A DNA stretch of 64,000 nucleotides. Source: Metabacillus halosaccharovorans (lineage in GTDB: Bacteria > Bacillota > Bacilli > Bacillales > Bacillaceae). The stretch covers positions 1,922,001 to 1,986,000 of the forward strand of contig NZ_KV917372.1 in NCBI RefSeq assembly GCF_002019635.1, given 5' to 3'. A model generated the notes under the pieces. It worked only from the letters and a program-made list of their open reading frames with translations, made no database searches and was not told the origin of the DNA. Positions 1 through 9,546 of the stretch are shown in pieces (position 1 is the first letter of the stretch; each line of letters opens with the position of its first letter). Both the position numbers and the translations under genes were made by a program.

Positions 1-1574
1 GGAATTTGAATGATAAACTCTGTGCCTTTTTCAACACTTAAATTTAGTTGAATGGATCCTCCTAATGTTTCGACACTTTTGCTCACTAAATATAAACCGT
101 AGCCGCGATTTTGTCCTTTTGTCGAATACCCTTTTTTAAATATGTGAGTAAACTGTTCTTCTTTAATCCCCGGACCTGAATCTCTGACTTTAATTAAAAG
201 TTGATTTTTATTATAGTTTAACTTTACCTTCAGCTTCTTTTCCTTCATTTCACTCATAGCTTCTATCGCATTATCTATGACATTTCCGATAATGGTAATT
301 AATTCATGAGTCACATGATCCTCGCTAGGTTTTGGTATGATTGTCTCATTATCTATTTTCATCTCTACCTTATTTTCCCTAGCGGTACTAAGCTTGCCCA
401 TAATAAATCCAGCGAGGACAGGATCTTTAATATCTTTAGTCACATAACTAACTTCGTTTACACGATGATCAACAATTTCATTTATAAAATCCATTAACTC
501 ATCATAAAATTCCATCCTAACCATTCCAAGAATAACATGGAGCCGATTCATAAACTCATGTGACTGAGCACGCAATGCTTCAGCATATATTCGAACACCT
601 GTTAATTGTTCTGCCAATTGATGAACTTCCGTTTTATCCCTAAAAGTTGAGATAGCTCCGACAATTTCTTTGTTGACAATCAATGGAGCTCGATTAGTTA
701 AAAGTGTCACACCATTGACCGCTATCTCTTCATCTTTTTCAGGCTTTCCCGTTTTTAACACCCGGTCTAGCTTTGAGAATGGTAGATATTCAGTTAGTTT
801 CATACCTACAGGATTATCCGATAGGCCGATATTCGTAAATATTTTCAAAGCTGATTTATTGACTAGTGTTATTGTCGAATTTTTGTCTACTGCAATTATC
901 CCTTCATGTACAGAATGAAGCATTGTATTTCGTTCTTCATGAATTTTTGCAATCATAAACGGTTCTAATCCAAATAAAATCTTTTTTATATATCCCGCTA
1001 GGAAAACTGCGCCTACGATACCAACTAAAATACCTACAATAGATCCAATAAAAATATTTTTATGACCTTTTTTAAGTGCTTTTTCAACGTTATTAAGTAA
1101 TATTCCAACAGAAACTGCTCCTATCTGTTCATTTTCATCATTATAAATAGGAGTGAATGAACGTAATGACTCCCCTAGTGTACCTTTCGATATAGAAATA
1201 TGTTCTTCTCCAGTTAATACCTCCTTCTCATCACCGCCAACAAAACGTTTCCCAATCTTTTCTGAATCAGGATGAGATTTTCTAATTCCGTTCATATCCA
1301 ACACTACAACAAAAAGAACATCAGCTGCTTGTTGAATATCAACTGTATACTCTTGGATTGCCCCACCATCATCTTCTTTCTCAAGCCCACTTATAACGAT
1401 TTCAGATTTGGCAACTGTTCTTGATACAATCTTTGCTTTTTCTTCCTGGTTGTTACGAATAGATTCACTAACTGTATGACTAATTAATAAATCAGTTAAA
1501 AGCAACGATATAAGAACAACTAAGCATACAAAGAAAATAATGATAGTACTTAGCTTATATTTTTGTTTTGACAA
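1..1574 (-). CDS. DcuS/CitA/MalK-type sensor histidine kinase, C-terminus cut by window edge
   Basis: Membrane sensor kinase of the citrate/malate/C4-dicarboxylate family. The frame opens at a TTG (1574) preceded by an AGGAG site and runs off the left edge after about 524 codons. Visible parts: TM1 (about residues 10-32); an extracellular PAS-type domain with the SHPDSEKIGKRF...GGDE...KGTLG.SLRSFTPIY pattern of DcuS/CitA/MalK; TM2 (about 173-195); a cytoplasmic PAS domain (about 215-310); the phosphoacceptor stretch LRAQSHEFMNRLH with His339; N-box NVIDNAIEAM (431-440) and G1 box DSGPGI (465-470). A CitB/DcuR-type response regulator would be expected past position 1. The malic enzyme and 2-hydroxycarboxylate symporter in the same block suggest malate as signal, as for B. 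subtilis MalK; that is inference. Confidence 0.9.
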   Translation of the reverse strand, partial: MSKQKYKLSTIIIFFVCLVVLISLLLTDLLISHTVSESIRNNQEEKAKIVSRTVAKSEIVISGLEKEDDGGAIQEYTVDIQQAADVLFVVVLDMNGIRKSHPDSEKIGKRFVGGDEKEVLTGEEHISISKGTLGESLRSFTPIYNDENEQIGAVSVGILLNNVEKALKKGHKNIFIGSIVGILVGIVGAVFLAGYIKKILFGLEPFMIAKIHEERNTMLHSVHEGIIAVDKNSTITLVNKSALKIFTNIGLSDNPVGMKLTEYLPFSKLDRVLKTGKPEKDEEIAVNGVTLLTNRAPLIVNKEIVGAISTFRDKTEVHQLAEQLTGVRIYAEALRAQSHEFMNRLHVILGMVRMEFYDELMDFINEIVDHRVNEVSYVTKDIKDPVLAGFIMGKLSTARENKVEMKIDNETIIPKPSEDHVTHELITIIGNVIDNAIEAMSEMKEKKLKVKLNYNKNQLLIKVRDSGPGIKEEQFTHIFKKGYSTKGQNRGYGLYLVSKSVETLGGSIQLNLSVEKGTEFIIQI

Positions 1575-1688
1575 TGAATCCACTCCTAAAAAAAATTCCT
1601 GGATTTAATATAAAAAACCTTACCTAAACAGATTATTAGGAAGGCTAAAAAAGCAAAATATCTCTCTTAATAATACATAATCCAAGAT

Positions 1689-1877
1689 TCATGTTGAAGC
1701 AATTTCCTTAATACCCGAAATACGAATCGAATTCACCTTTTCATGTATATCTTTTAAAACGAGTGCTTGTTTATTTACATCGAGATTAAAAATATGACCT
1801 TTACACATTTGCAAAGATTCATTTTAATAATGAGTAATTGTTAGCAAACGATTTTTTGTTAATTCTTGTAAGAACAT
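1689..1877 (-). pseudogene. Decayed YolD-like protein remnant
   Basis: One minus frame of 63 codons reads MFLQELTKNRLLTITHY, a TAA stop, then NESLQMCKGHIFNLDVNKQA and LVLKDIHEKVNSIRISGIKE before a TGA. The pattern of an ITxY strand, a G-I/H strand, (D/N)xxNKQxxLKD and IRISxIKEI resembles the C-terminal beta-barrel of YolD-like proteins. The internal stop and the lack of the usual N-terminal half suggest a dead fragment. The family call is from memory of the pattern and is moderate at best. Confidence 0.4.
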
Positions 1878-1919
1878 CTCTTTGGTCCCTCTATTGCTAG
1901 CGATCTATTAAAAGGCTCT

Positions 1920-1933
1920 AGTTAACGTTTACA
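1920..1933. promoter_or_regulatory. cre-like site (CcpA operator candidate)
   Basis: On the minus strand the site reads TGTAAACGTTAACT, which fits WTGNAANCGNWNNCW. It lies about 100 bp past the malic enzyme stop and about 350 bp upstream of the sensor kinase start, so the target is unclear and it may be fortuitous. The rest of 1575-2034 holds the YolD remnant and a 10-bp inverted repeat (1951-1960 / 1989-1998) with a long loop and no U-run. Confidence 0.3.
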
Positions 1934-2034
1934 TTACTAATGTTTTTATCGCCTTGAACACCTTTTCTCTCCTTAAAGAATCAAAGTATGTTCAAGGCTT
2001 TAAAAGCTTATAGCATTATTGATAAATCGTAAAC

Positions 2035-3258
2035 TTACTTTACTACTAGTAGATCCCCATTAGGTTCTTGTGAATTCAATTCTTTTCTCGTAACTCCTGA
2101 TTTTATGGCTGCATCTGCAACAGCTTCTGCAACATGTTTTGCTACTCTTGAATCAAATGGATCCGGAATAACATAATCAGCGTGAAGTTCTTCACTGTTA
2201 ATTAATCCAGAAATTGCATAAACTGCAGCAACTTTCATTTCTTCGTTAATTTCCTTCGCACGAACATCTAAAGCCCCGCGGAAAATTCCTGGGAATGCAA
2301 GGACATTATTCACCTGATTTGGGAAATCAGAGCGTCCAGTTCCAACAACAAGTGCTCCCGCTTCTTTTGCCTCTTCAGGCATAATTTCTGGTACCGGGTT
2401 AGCCATAGCAAAAATAATTGGATTCTTATTCATCGAACGAACCATCTCTTTTGTAACTGCTCCTGCCGCAGAAACCCCAACAAACACATCAGCACCTTCC
2501 AATGCATCTGCTAATGACCCTTGTTTTTGCTCTTTATTTGTAAGATCTGCCATTTCTTCTTTGAATTTATTCATACCAACTGGACGATCTTTATAAATAA
2601 TTCCTTTTGTATCACATAAAATGACATCTTTTACACCCATATTTAGCAACAACTTAACAATCGCTACGCCTGCAGCTCCAGCCCCATTTGCTACAACACG
2701 AATATCTCCAATTTTTTTGTTTGCGAGTATAAGAGCATTAATAAGTCCTGCTGCTGTCACAATAGCTGTTCCATGTTGATCATCATGAAAAATAGGGATA
2801 TCGCACTCTTTGCGTAAACGATCTTCAATTTCAAAGCATTGCGGTGCAGCAATATCTTCTAAGTTTACTCCGCCAAAAGTAGGTTCTAACATTTTGACGT
2901 GCTCAACAATTTTATCCGTATCAGTCGAATTTATACATAGAGGAAAGGCATCGACATTTGCAAATTCTTTAAATAACAATGCCTTTCCTTCCATAACTGG
3001 CATAGCTGCTTTCGGTCCGATATCTCCAAGCCCAAGGACAGCAGTTCCATTTGAAACAACGGCAACAAGATTTCCCTTCATTGTGTAATCATATACTCTG
3101 CTTTCCATCTCATGAATTGCCAAGCAAGGCTCCGCTACACCAGGTGAATAAGCAAGACTTAAATCTTTTGCATCCCGTACTTTGACTTTAGAGTATACAC
3201 TAAGTTTCCCTTGATTTTCTTTATGCATCTTCAATGCTTCTTCGCGTAATGTTGACAT
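2035..3258 (-). CDS. ytsJ: Malic enzyme, YtsJ-like (oxidative decarboxylation of malate)
   Basis: Converts malate to pyruvate and CO2 with reduction of NAD(P). The 407-residue length matches the short bacterial malic enzymes such as B. subtilis YtsJ. The N-terminal malic domain carries the [10 protein letters not shown] and [20 protein letters not shown] stretches and [18 protein letters not shown]; the metal-site [11 protein letters not shown] follows. The NAD-binding domain starts near [13 protein letters not shown], and the C-terminal half keeps [13 protein letters not shown] and [11 protein letters not shown]. The ATG follows a GGGAGA site. The gene sits between the C4 sensor kinase and mqo, so malate has two routes here: decarboxylation to pyruvate and oxidation to oxaloacetate. 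NADP versus NAD preference cannot be decided by eye. Confidence 0.93.
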   Translation of the reverse strand: MSTLREEALKMHKENQGKLSVYSKVKVRDAKDLSLAYSPGVAEPCLAIHEMESRVYDYTMKGNLVAVVSNGTAVLGLGDIGPKAAMPVMEGKALLFKEFANVDAFPLCINSTDTDKIVEHVKMLEPTFGGVNLEDIAAPQCFEIEDRLRKECDIPIFHDDQHGTAIVTAAGLINALILANKKIGDIRVVANGAGAAGVAIVKLLLNMGVKDVILCDTKGIIYKDRPVGMNKFKEEMADLTNKEQKQGSLADALEGADVFVGVSAAGAVTKEMVRSMNKNPIIFAMANPVPEIMPEEAKEAGALVVGTGRSDFPNQVNNVLAFPGIFRGALDVRAKEINEEMKVAAVYAISGLINSEELHADYVIPDPFDSRVAKHVAEAVADAAIKSGVTRKELNSQEPNGDLLVVK

Positions 3259-3580
3259 AACTAAATCTCCCTGCCCTTGTTGAATTTTACCACTAATTGA
3301 AAATGATAGATTAGCATATTAGTTTCTATATAAATCACTGATCATATTAGAAGGTAACAAATATACTTTTTAGATATACAAATCAGGAGAAAAAAGCGCT
3401 TTCTATTTACTGCGATATTATTGGCTCTCCTTCTTTAACAAAAATTATAGTATTTTTTAGAAAACTTCATAGTTTTTGTAACTTTTTAAACTATTTTTTA
3501 ATTTAAATAAGTTTTGCTCAAAAAAGCACACTTTATTTGACTTTTTACTGTCTACTCTAGTTTTAGATTAGATTAAAGAA
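3259..3580 (-). promoter_or_regulatory. Intergenic region with malic enzyme promoter and cre-like site
   Basis: No gene seen. A TATAAT -10 box on the minus strand lies at 3444-3449 with a poor -35. A cre-like sequence AAAAAGCGCTTTCT at 3391-3404 (two mismatches to consensus) would fall just downstream of the start point, where CcpA could act as a roadblock. The remainder is AT-rich and featureless. Confidence 0.4.
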
Positions 3581-5086
3581 TTAACTCATGACCAGTTCAG
3601 GCTTTTTTTCGCTTAAACCAAGTGTTTGAGCTGTTAAATGAAGAATTTCGTTCAGAAGATCTGGATTTGCATTTAGTGATAAGCCATAAGAAGGAATCAT
3701 TTCTTTAATTTTAGGTTCCCACTTTTCTATATGCTCAGGGAAGCATTTTTCTAGAACTTTAAGAATGACATGCACGGCGGTAGAAGCACCAGGAGAAGCG
3801 CCAAGCAATGCTGCAATCGAACCATCAGCAGCATTAACAACTTCCGTACCGAATTGTAGTGTTCCGATACCAGCTTCAGTATCTTTAATCACTTGCACAC
3901 GCTGGCCTGCAACAACCAAATCCCAATCCTCACTTTTTGCGCTCGGGATAAACTCACGTAATTCTTCAATGCGCTGTTCTTTTGATAACATAACTTGGTG
4001 GATCAGGTATTTTGTCAATGATATGTTTTTTGCACCTGCAGCCAACATCGTTAATAGATTATCCGGTTTAACTGATGTGACCAAATCAAACATTGAACCA
4101 TTTTTCAAGAACTTAGGTGTGAACCCAGCAAATGGTCCAAATAACAATGATTTTTTATCCCCAATAAATCTTGTGTCAAGATGTGGAACAGACATTGGAG
4201 GTGCACCAACCTTAGCCTTTCCATAAACTTTTGCATGATGCTGTGCTATGACATCTGGATTATTACACACCATAAATAATCCGCTTACAGGGAATCCTCC
4301 AATATGTTTCCCTTCTGGTATACCGGTTTTCTGAAGTAAATGGAGACTTCCTCCACCCCCTCCGATAAAGACGAATCTTGCAGAATGACGTTCGACAGTA
4401 CCGCTAATCAAGTTCCGCACTTGTAATTCCCACAATCCTTCGCTGGTACGTTTTATGTCTTGAACACTATGTTTATAGTTTACTTCGACATTTTTACTCT
4501 CTAAGTGGTCAAATAACATGCGCGTTAAAGCACCAAAGTTGATATCAGTGCCTGAGTCGATTTTAGTTGCAGCTATAGGTTCATTCGTTGTTCGTTCTTG
4601 CATAATAAGCGGAATCCATTCCATTAGTTTTTCAGGATCATCGGAAAATTTCATTCCTTGAAATAACGGATTTTTTGATAGCGCTTCAAATCGTTTCTTT
4701 AAAAACGACACATTTTGTTCTTCATGAACTAAACTCATATGAGGTAATGGCATGATAAAATCTTGTGGATTTTGGATCATCTTGTTGTTTACAAGATATG
4801 ACCAAAACTGCATAGAAACCTGGAATTGTTCATTAATATTTATCGCTTTGCTCATATCGATTGATCCATCCGGTTTTTCGACTGTATAATTAAGCTCACA
4901 CAGTCCCGCATGTCCCGTGCCCGCGTTATTCCATTCGTTGGAGCTTTCCTCACCTGCGTTTGGAAGCTTTTCAAACACCTTAATTTCCCAATCCGGTACC
5001 AATTCCTGCAAAAGTGTTCCCAAAGTTGCACTCATCATTCCAGCACCAATTAAAATAACGTCTGTTTTCGTTTTTCTGTTGCTCAT
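3581..5086 (-). CDS. mqo: Malate:quinone oxidoreductase
   Basis: Membrane-associated FAD enzyme oxidising malate to oxaloacetate with electrons passed to quinone. The 501 residues match the family length. The N-terminal FAD-binding loop [10 protein letters not shown] (14-23) is followed by the Mqo signature [45 protein letters not shown] and [17 protein letters not shown] are further family blocks. The ATG at 5086 has a GAAAGGAG ribosome site. It lies downstream of pckA on the same strand with a terminator-like hairpin between them. Mqo feeding oxaloacetate to PckA makes a malate-to-PEP route. Shadow frames on the other strand were ignored. Confidence 0.96.
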   Translation of the reverse strand: MSNRKTKTDVILIGAGMMSATLGTLLQELVPDWEIKVFEKLPNAGEESSNEWNNAGTGHAGLCELNYTVEKPDGSIDMSKAININEQFQVSMQFWSYLVNNKMIQNPQDFIMPLPHMSLVHEEQNVSFLKKRFEALSKNPLFQGMKFSDDPEKLMEWIPLIMQERTTNEPIAATKIDSGTDINFGALTRMLFDHLESKNVEVNYKHSVQDIKRTSEGLWELQVRNLISGTVERHSARFVFIGGGGGSLHLLQKTGIPEGKHIGGFPVSGLFMVCNNPDVIAQHHAKVYGKAKVGAPPMSVPHLDTRFIGDKKSLLFGPFAGFTPKFLKNGSMFDLVTSVKPDNLLTMLAAGAKNISLTKYLIHQVMLSKEQRIEELREFIPSAKSEDWDLVVAGQRVQVIKDTEAGIGTLQFGTEVVNAADGSIAALLGASPGASTAVHVILKVLEKCFPEHIEKWEPKIKEMIPSYGLSLNANPDLLNEILHLTAQTLGLSEKKPELVMS

Positions 5087-5129
5087 TTTTACTGCTCCTT
5101 TCTCTGTTGATTCATACTTTCTGCGCGTG

Positions 5130-5165
5130 AAAAAAAGACAACTCCACCATATGGTGAAGTCTGTC
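5130..5165 (-). terminator. Hairpin plus U-run between pckA and mqo (terminator or attenuator)
   Basis: On the minus strand a near-perfect stem (gacAgACTtCACC / GGTGgAGTtGTC, loop ATAT) is followed by seven T residues. It lies about 115 nt past the pckA stop and about 44 nt before the mqo ATG. It probably ends pckA transcripts, but any mqo promoter placed upstream of it would make it an attenuator. Confidence 0.65.
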
Positions 5166-5280
5166 CAAATTGTTATAAATTGTTCGGAATTTCATCATAC
5201 GTTTTCATTTAACAAATAATCATTCGTTTTATGTCTCAACAAATTTCTGTAAAAACTAAAACAGTCGGGTCCGCTCTTTC

Positions 5281-6867
5281 TTAAACAAGAGGTCCGCCCA
5301 GCTTAACAATCTCTTCAGATACATTTGTGAACTTTTTAAAGTTTTCATTGAACTTGCTGGCAAGATTTAACGCTTTTGCATGATAAGCTTCCTTGTCAGT
5401 CCAGGTTTTTTCTGGAATTAATACTTCATTAGGTACACCTGGAACTTGAAGAGGTATTTCCAGGCCGAAGATGTCGTCCTTTGCTGTTTCCGCATTTTCT
5501 AATTCTCCGTTAAGTGCTGCTTTCACCATTGCACGAGTGTAGGAAAGATTCATACGTTGACCTGTGCCATATTCTCCGCCAGTCCAACCAGTGTTCACTA
5601 AGAATACGTTCGCATTGTGCTTTTCAATTTTTTGGCCAAGCATTTCTGCATAACGAGATGCGTCAAGCGGTAAGAATGGTGAACCGAAGCAAGTAGAAAA
5701 CGTTACTTGTGGAGATGTAATCCCTCGCTCTGTTCCTGCTAGCTTACTCGTATAACCGCTTAAGAAATGATACATGGCTTGTTCTTTAGATAGTTTGCTG
5801 ATTGGAGGCAGCACGCCGAATGCATCAGCCGTTAAAAACACAATTGTATCCGGGTGTCCGGCCACACTTGGAAGCATGATATTATCGATTGCGTCAATTG
5901 GATATGCTGCACGTGTATTTTCCGTTAGAGATACATCATTGTAATCTGCGAGACCAGTATTCTCATTAATGACTACATTTTCTAATACAGCTCCGAATGT
6001 AATAGCATCAAAAATCTGAGGTTCCTTCTCCCTAGATAGGTTTACGCATTTTGCATAGCAACCTCCTTCAATATTAAATACACCATGATCAGACCATCCA
6101 TGCTCGTCATCTCCAATTAACTTACGGTTGGGATCTGCAGAAAGCGTTGTCTTTCCTGTTCCGGATAAGCCGAAGAACAAAGCTACTTCACCTTCTTCAG
6201 ATACGTTTGCAGAGCAGTGCATAGGTAAAATATCTTGTTCCGGCAACAAATAGTTCATGATAGAGAAAATGGATTTCTTCATTTCACCTGCATACTCAGT
6301 ACCACCGATCAGAATGACACGCTTTTCAAAAGAAACAATGATGAACGCTTCTGAATTTGTCCCGTCAATATCCGGATTAGCTTTGAATGTTGGGGCGGAT
6401 ACGATTGTAAATGGTTCATTTTGATCTGAGGAATCAATCTCTGTCGGACGAATAAACAATTGCTGTGCAAATAAATTATGCCAAGCAAATTCATTTATTA
6501 CTTGAATTGGAAGACGAGTGCTGTGCTCCGCTCCAGCAAAGCCTTTAAATACGAAGATTTCTTCTTTATTTTTCAAATACTCTAATACCTTTGTGTACAG
6601 ATTATTAAAATGCTCCTTAGAGATTGGTTGATTAACAGTACCCCAATCAATTTTATCTGCAGTAGATGCTTCCTTAACAATGTATTTATCTTTAGGAGAA
6701 CGGCCTGTATATTTACCTGTTGAAACAGAAACAGCACCGGTTGACGAAAGTTTACCTTCCCCTCTTTTTAATACTTTTTCCACTAACTGTGAAACACTTA
6801 ATTGAACTTGTGTATTGCTGCCATTTACTAACTCATGTAAATCAATTTGAACGTTGACAATACTCAT
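5281..6867 (-). CDS. pckA: Phosphoenolpyruvate carboxykinase (ATP)
   Basis: Gluconeogenic enzyme: oxaloacetate plus ATP to PEP, CO2 and ADP. It has 528 residues, the normal length for the ATP-type family. Visible motifs: [14 protein letters not shown] near residues 49-62, the kinase-1a P-loop [14 protein letters not shown] (233-246), the metal-site stretch [10 protein letters not shown] that follows it, and EGGCYAKC. The C-terminal half keeps [15 protein letters not shown]. The start ATG follows AAAAGGATG. It is adjacent to gapB, and in B. subtilis both are repressed on glucose by CcpN. A CcpN box was clear only upstream of gapB, not here. Confidence 0.97.
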   Translation of the reverse strand: MSIVNVQIDLHELVNGSNTQVQLSVSQLVEKVLKRGEGKLSSTGAVSVSTGKYTGRSPKDKYIVKEASTADKIDWGTVNQPISKEHFNNLYTKVLEYLKNKEEIFVFKGFAGAEHSTRLPIQVINEFAWHNLFAQQLFIRPTEIDSSDQNEPFTIVSAPTFKANPDIDGTNSEAFIIVSFEKRVILIGGTEYAGEMKKSIFSIMNYLLPEQDILPMHCSANVSEEGEVALFFGLSGTGKTTLSADPNRKLIGDDEHGWSDHGVFNIEGGCYAKCVNLSREKEPQIFDAITFGAVLENVVINENTGLADYNDVSLTENTRAAYPIDAIDNIMLPSVAGHPDTIVFLTADAFGVLPPISKLSKEQAMYHFLSGYTSKLAGTERGITSPQVTFSTCFGSPFLPLDASRYAEMLGQKIEKHNANVFLVNTGWTGGEYGTGQRMNLSYTRAMVKAALNGELENAETAKDDIFGLEIPLQVPGVPNEVLIPEKTWTDKEAYHAKALNLASKFNENFKKFTNVSEEIVKLGGPLV

Positions 6868-7018
6868 ATCTATATCATCCTTTTATCTTTTTAATGAATA
6901 TTTCTCGTAATCTATTTAAATAGTACATACATTAACTTAAAAGCTTCATACTATTTATTGGGTTTGTTAGTGAATTATTTTTGAAATTTGAATTTGTCCT
7001 AATAATAAAAATGATCGA

Positions 7019-8047
7019 CTAAATAAATTGCATGTCTTTATTTCTAGTAAACTGGTCTGCTACTAGCTTTACAAGGTCTACTACGCGACAGGAATATCCC
7101 CACTCATTATCATACCAAGCAAGAACCTTTACCTTTCGGGTTCCCATAACAATTGTAGATAAACCATCAATAATAGACGAACTTGGATTTGTATTGAAAT
7201 CTACAGACACAAGCGGTGTATCACAAAATTCTATAATTCCCTTCATTGATCCTTGAGATGCAATTTGGAAAGCTTTATTAATTTGTTCCACTGTCACATC
7301 ACACTTTACGTCAATAACAAGGTCTACAAGCGATACATTTGGAGTCGGAATACGTAGTGCCATACCATGTAATTTACCGGATAAATGTGGTAGAACCTTG
7401 GCTAATGCTTTAGCAGCACCTGTTGTAGTTGGAATAATGGATTGTGCACAAGCACGAGCTCTACGTAGATCCTTATGTGGATTGTCTATATTATTTTGAT
7501 CATTTGTATATGCGTGTACAGTTGTCATTAAGCCATTCTCAATGCCAAATTGTTCATCTAACACCTTGACGACTGGAGCGAGACAATTGGTTGTACAAGA
7601 TGCATTTGAGATCACATCGTGTTTTGTCATATCCAATTGCTCATCATTTACACCAACTACAATCGTCACATCTTCATTTTTACCTGGAGCTGTTAAAATG
7701 ACTTTCTTCGCTCCTGCTTCCAGGTGAAGATTCGCTTGTTCTTTAACGTTAAATTTACCTGTTGCTTCAATCACGACATCAACGCCCAGCTCCTTCCAAG
7801 GAAGCTCTTGAGGGTTACGATGATTAAGAAGCTGAACCAGCTTTCCATTCACCATTAATTGATTTTGTATTACCTCTATCGTACCGTCAAACTTCCCATG
7901 TACTGTGTCATACTTAATAAGGTGTGCCAATGTTTCGGCAGGGTAGCTTGCATTTATAGCAACAATATGGAATGCGCTTTCTTTAATCGCTTGACGGAAC
8001 ACCATTCTCCCAATGCGTCCAAACCCGTTAATCGCAACATTAATCAT
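7019..8047 (-). CDS. gapB: Gluconeogenic glyceraldehyde-3-phosphate dehydrogenase (GapB type)
   Basis: Catalyses the reversible oxidative phosphorylation of glyceraldehyde-3-phosphate, in the gluconeogenic direction for GapB enzymes. The Rossmann start INGFGRIGR is intact, and the second strand reads VAINASYPAETLAHLIKYD; the Asn-Ala in place of the NAD-selecting Asp marks the NADP-using GapB branch. The catalytic Cys is at about 151 in SNASCTTNC, and HAYTNDQNNIDNPHKDLRRAR and WYDNEWGYSCRV are typical. The 342 residues fit. The ATG follows GAGGGGGA. It lies next to pckA, and two CcpN-like boxes sit just upstream, consistent with glucose repression. Confidence 0.96.
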   Translation of the reverse strand: MINVAINGFGRIGRMVFRQAIKESAFHIVAINASYPAETLAHLIKYDTVHGKFDGTIEVIQNQLMVNGKLVQLLNHRNPQELPWKELGVDVVIEATGKFNVKEQANLHLEAGAKKVILTAPGKNEDVTIVVGVNDEQLDMTKHDVISNASCTTNCLAPVVKVLDEQFGIENGLMTTVHAYTNDQNNIDNPHKDLRRARACAQSIIPTTTGAAKALAKVLPHLSGKLHGMALRIPTPNVSLVDLVIDVKCDVTVEQINKAFQIASQGSMKGIIEFCDTPLVSVDFNTNPSSSIIDGLSTIVMGTRKVKVLAWYDNEWGYSCRVVDLVKLVADQFTRNKDMQFI

Positions 8048-8071
8048 ACTAATAAGTCCCCCTCAGTCAAT

Positions 8072-8115
8072 TGTGTTATACTATTAAAACATTAATCTAT
8101 ATATAGTATAACACA
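8072..8115 (-). promoter_or_regulatory. Two inverted CcpN-like boxes upstream of gapB
   Basis: A 13-bp perfect inverted repeat (8072-8084 and 8103-8115). Each arm contains TGTGTTATACT, which fits the published B. subtilis CcpN box TRTGHYATAYW as I recall it. The repeat starts 25 bp upstream of the gapB ATG, and TATACT within the distal arm could also serve as a -10. A CcpN-type repressor at this position would block gapB on glucose. Confidence 0.6.
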
Positions 8116-8219
8116 TTAAAGGGTAATCTATTACGTTTTTTTACTTTTTTTAATTACATTTTCTTAAAACACCTTACTTCTAAAGAACGTTTTCAGTAGA
8201 AAACAAGTAATCTAGGTCC

Positions 8220-9425
8220 TTATATGACTATTTCATAGCTTTTTATCAATTGAACGACATCACGGGCAATCATCACTTCTTCATTTGTAGGAATAATGAT
8301 TACCTTTACAGGAGAATATGGATAGCTAATAAACCTTTCTTCACCACGGACTTGATTCAGTGCAGGATCCCAATAAACACCCATAAATTCTAATCCACGT
8401 AACACACGAGAACGGATAATGTCACTGTTTTCTCCAATTCCAGCAGTAAAGATAATAGCATCTACTCCAGACATTTGTGCTGCATATGAACCAATATATT
8501 TATGAATTCTACTAGCGAATACTTCAAGAGCCGTTTCTGCACGGACATTTCCCTCTTTAGCGGCTTGTTCAATGTCACGAAGATCGCTTGATAATCCTGA
8601 AATTCCCAAAACACCACTCTTTTTATTTAAAATATCTAATACTTCCAGTTCTGATTGACCTGTTTTTTCCATAATGAATGGAATTAATGCCGGATCAATG
8701 TTTCCTAAACGAGTTCCCATTGCAACACCTGCAAGCGGAGTAAAGCCCATTGAAGTATCAATAGATCTACCACCTTCAATTGCAGCTATACTCGCCCCAT
8801 TTCCTAAGTGACAAGAAATCAATCGCAATTGTTCAATCGGACGTCCTAATAATTCTGCTGCTCTTTCAGATACATACTTATGTGAAGTACCATGAAATCC
8901 ATATTTACGAATTCCATATTTTTCATAATATTCATAAGGTAAACTATATAAAAATGATCGTTCAGGCATTGTTTGATGGAAGGCCGTATCAAAAACTGCT
9001 ACTGTATCTACCTTTGGTAATACTTCTTTGAATGCTTTAATTCCAACAATATTCGCCGGATTATGAAGTGGCGCTAAATCTGAAAGCTCCTCAATTTTCT
9101 GAAGTGTTTCATCTGTAATTAAAACAGAGTGGTGAAATCGCTCACCTCCGTGTACTATACGATGACCGATTCCTTCAATTTCATATAAAGTCTTGAGAAT
9201 TCCAAAATCTATGAGTTTGCTAAGAAGTATCTTAACTGCAGCTGCATGGTCTGGAATGTCTACTCTATCTTTTACTTTTTCTCCGTTCACTAAAATAGTG
9301 AATATTCCCTTTTCTAAGCCAATACGTTCTACTAACCCCGCTGTTAGAACTTCTTCACTTGGCATTTCAAATAATTGAAACTTTAAAGAAGAGCTCCCTG
9401 CATTGATTGCAATTATTTTTGCCAT
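8220..9425 (-). CDS. ackA: Acetate kinase
   Basis: Interconverts acetyl phosphate plus ADP with acetate plus ATP. It has 401 residues, the family norm. It starts with [13 protein letters not shown] (ATP-grasp-like actin fold, signature 1) and contains [35 protein letters not shown] (second signature), HLGNGASI and GIGENS. Asp at FDTAFHQT and the flanking Arg/His are the catalytic set of the family. GGAGCAGT precedes the ATG at 9425. It lies between gapB and the dicarboxylate symporter on the same strand; it would allow acetate excretion or use during growth on malate. Confidence 0.97.
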   Translation of the reverse strand: MAKIIAINAGSSSLKFQLFEMPSEEVLTAGLVERIGLEKGIFTILVNGEKVKDRVDIPDHAAAVKILLSKLIDFGILKTLYEIEGIGHRIVHGGERFHHSVLITDETLQKIEELSDLAPLHNPANIVGIKAFKEVLPKVDTVAVFDTAFHQTMPERSFLYSLPYEYYEKYGIRKYGFHGTSHKYVSERAAELLGRPIEQLRLISCHLGNGASIAAIEGGRSIDTSMGFTPLAGVAMGTRLGNIDPALIPFIMEKTGQSELEVLDILNKKSGVLGISGLSSDLRDIEQAAKEGNVRAETALEVFASRIHKYIGSYAAQMSGVDAIIFTAGIGENSDIIRSRVLRGLEFMGVYWDPALNQVRGEERFISYPYSPVKVIIIPTNEEVMIARDVVQLIKSYEIVI

Positions 9426-9546
9426 GATATTTACTGCTCCTTTTCATCCAAACCATTTTTAACATAGTTCAGCTACATATGGAGATTAGACCAGGCTTTA
9501 ATCCCTTGATTAATAGCAAAAACCTGGACTTGCTCTCCCTATCCTA

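Noticed and set aside
1951-1998. Possible terminator GCCTTGAACA / TGTTCAAGGC downstream of the malic enzyme
   Set aside because: The loop is 28 nt and no U-run follows on the minus strand, so I do not call it a terminator.
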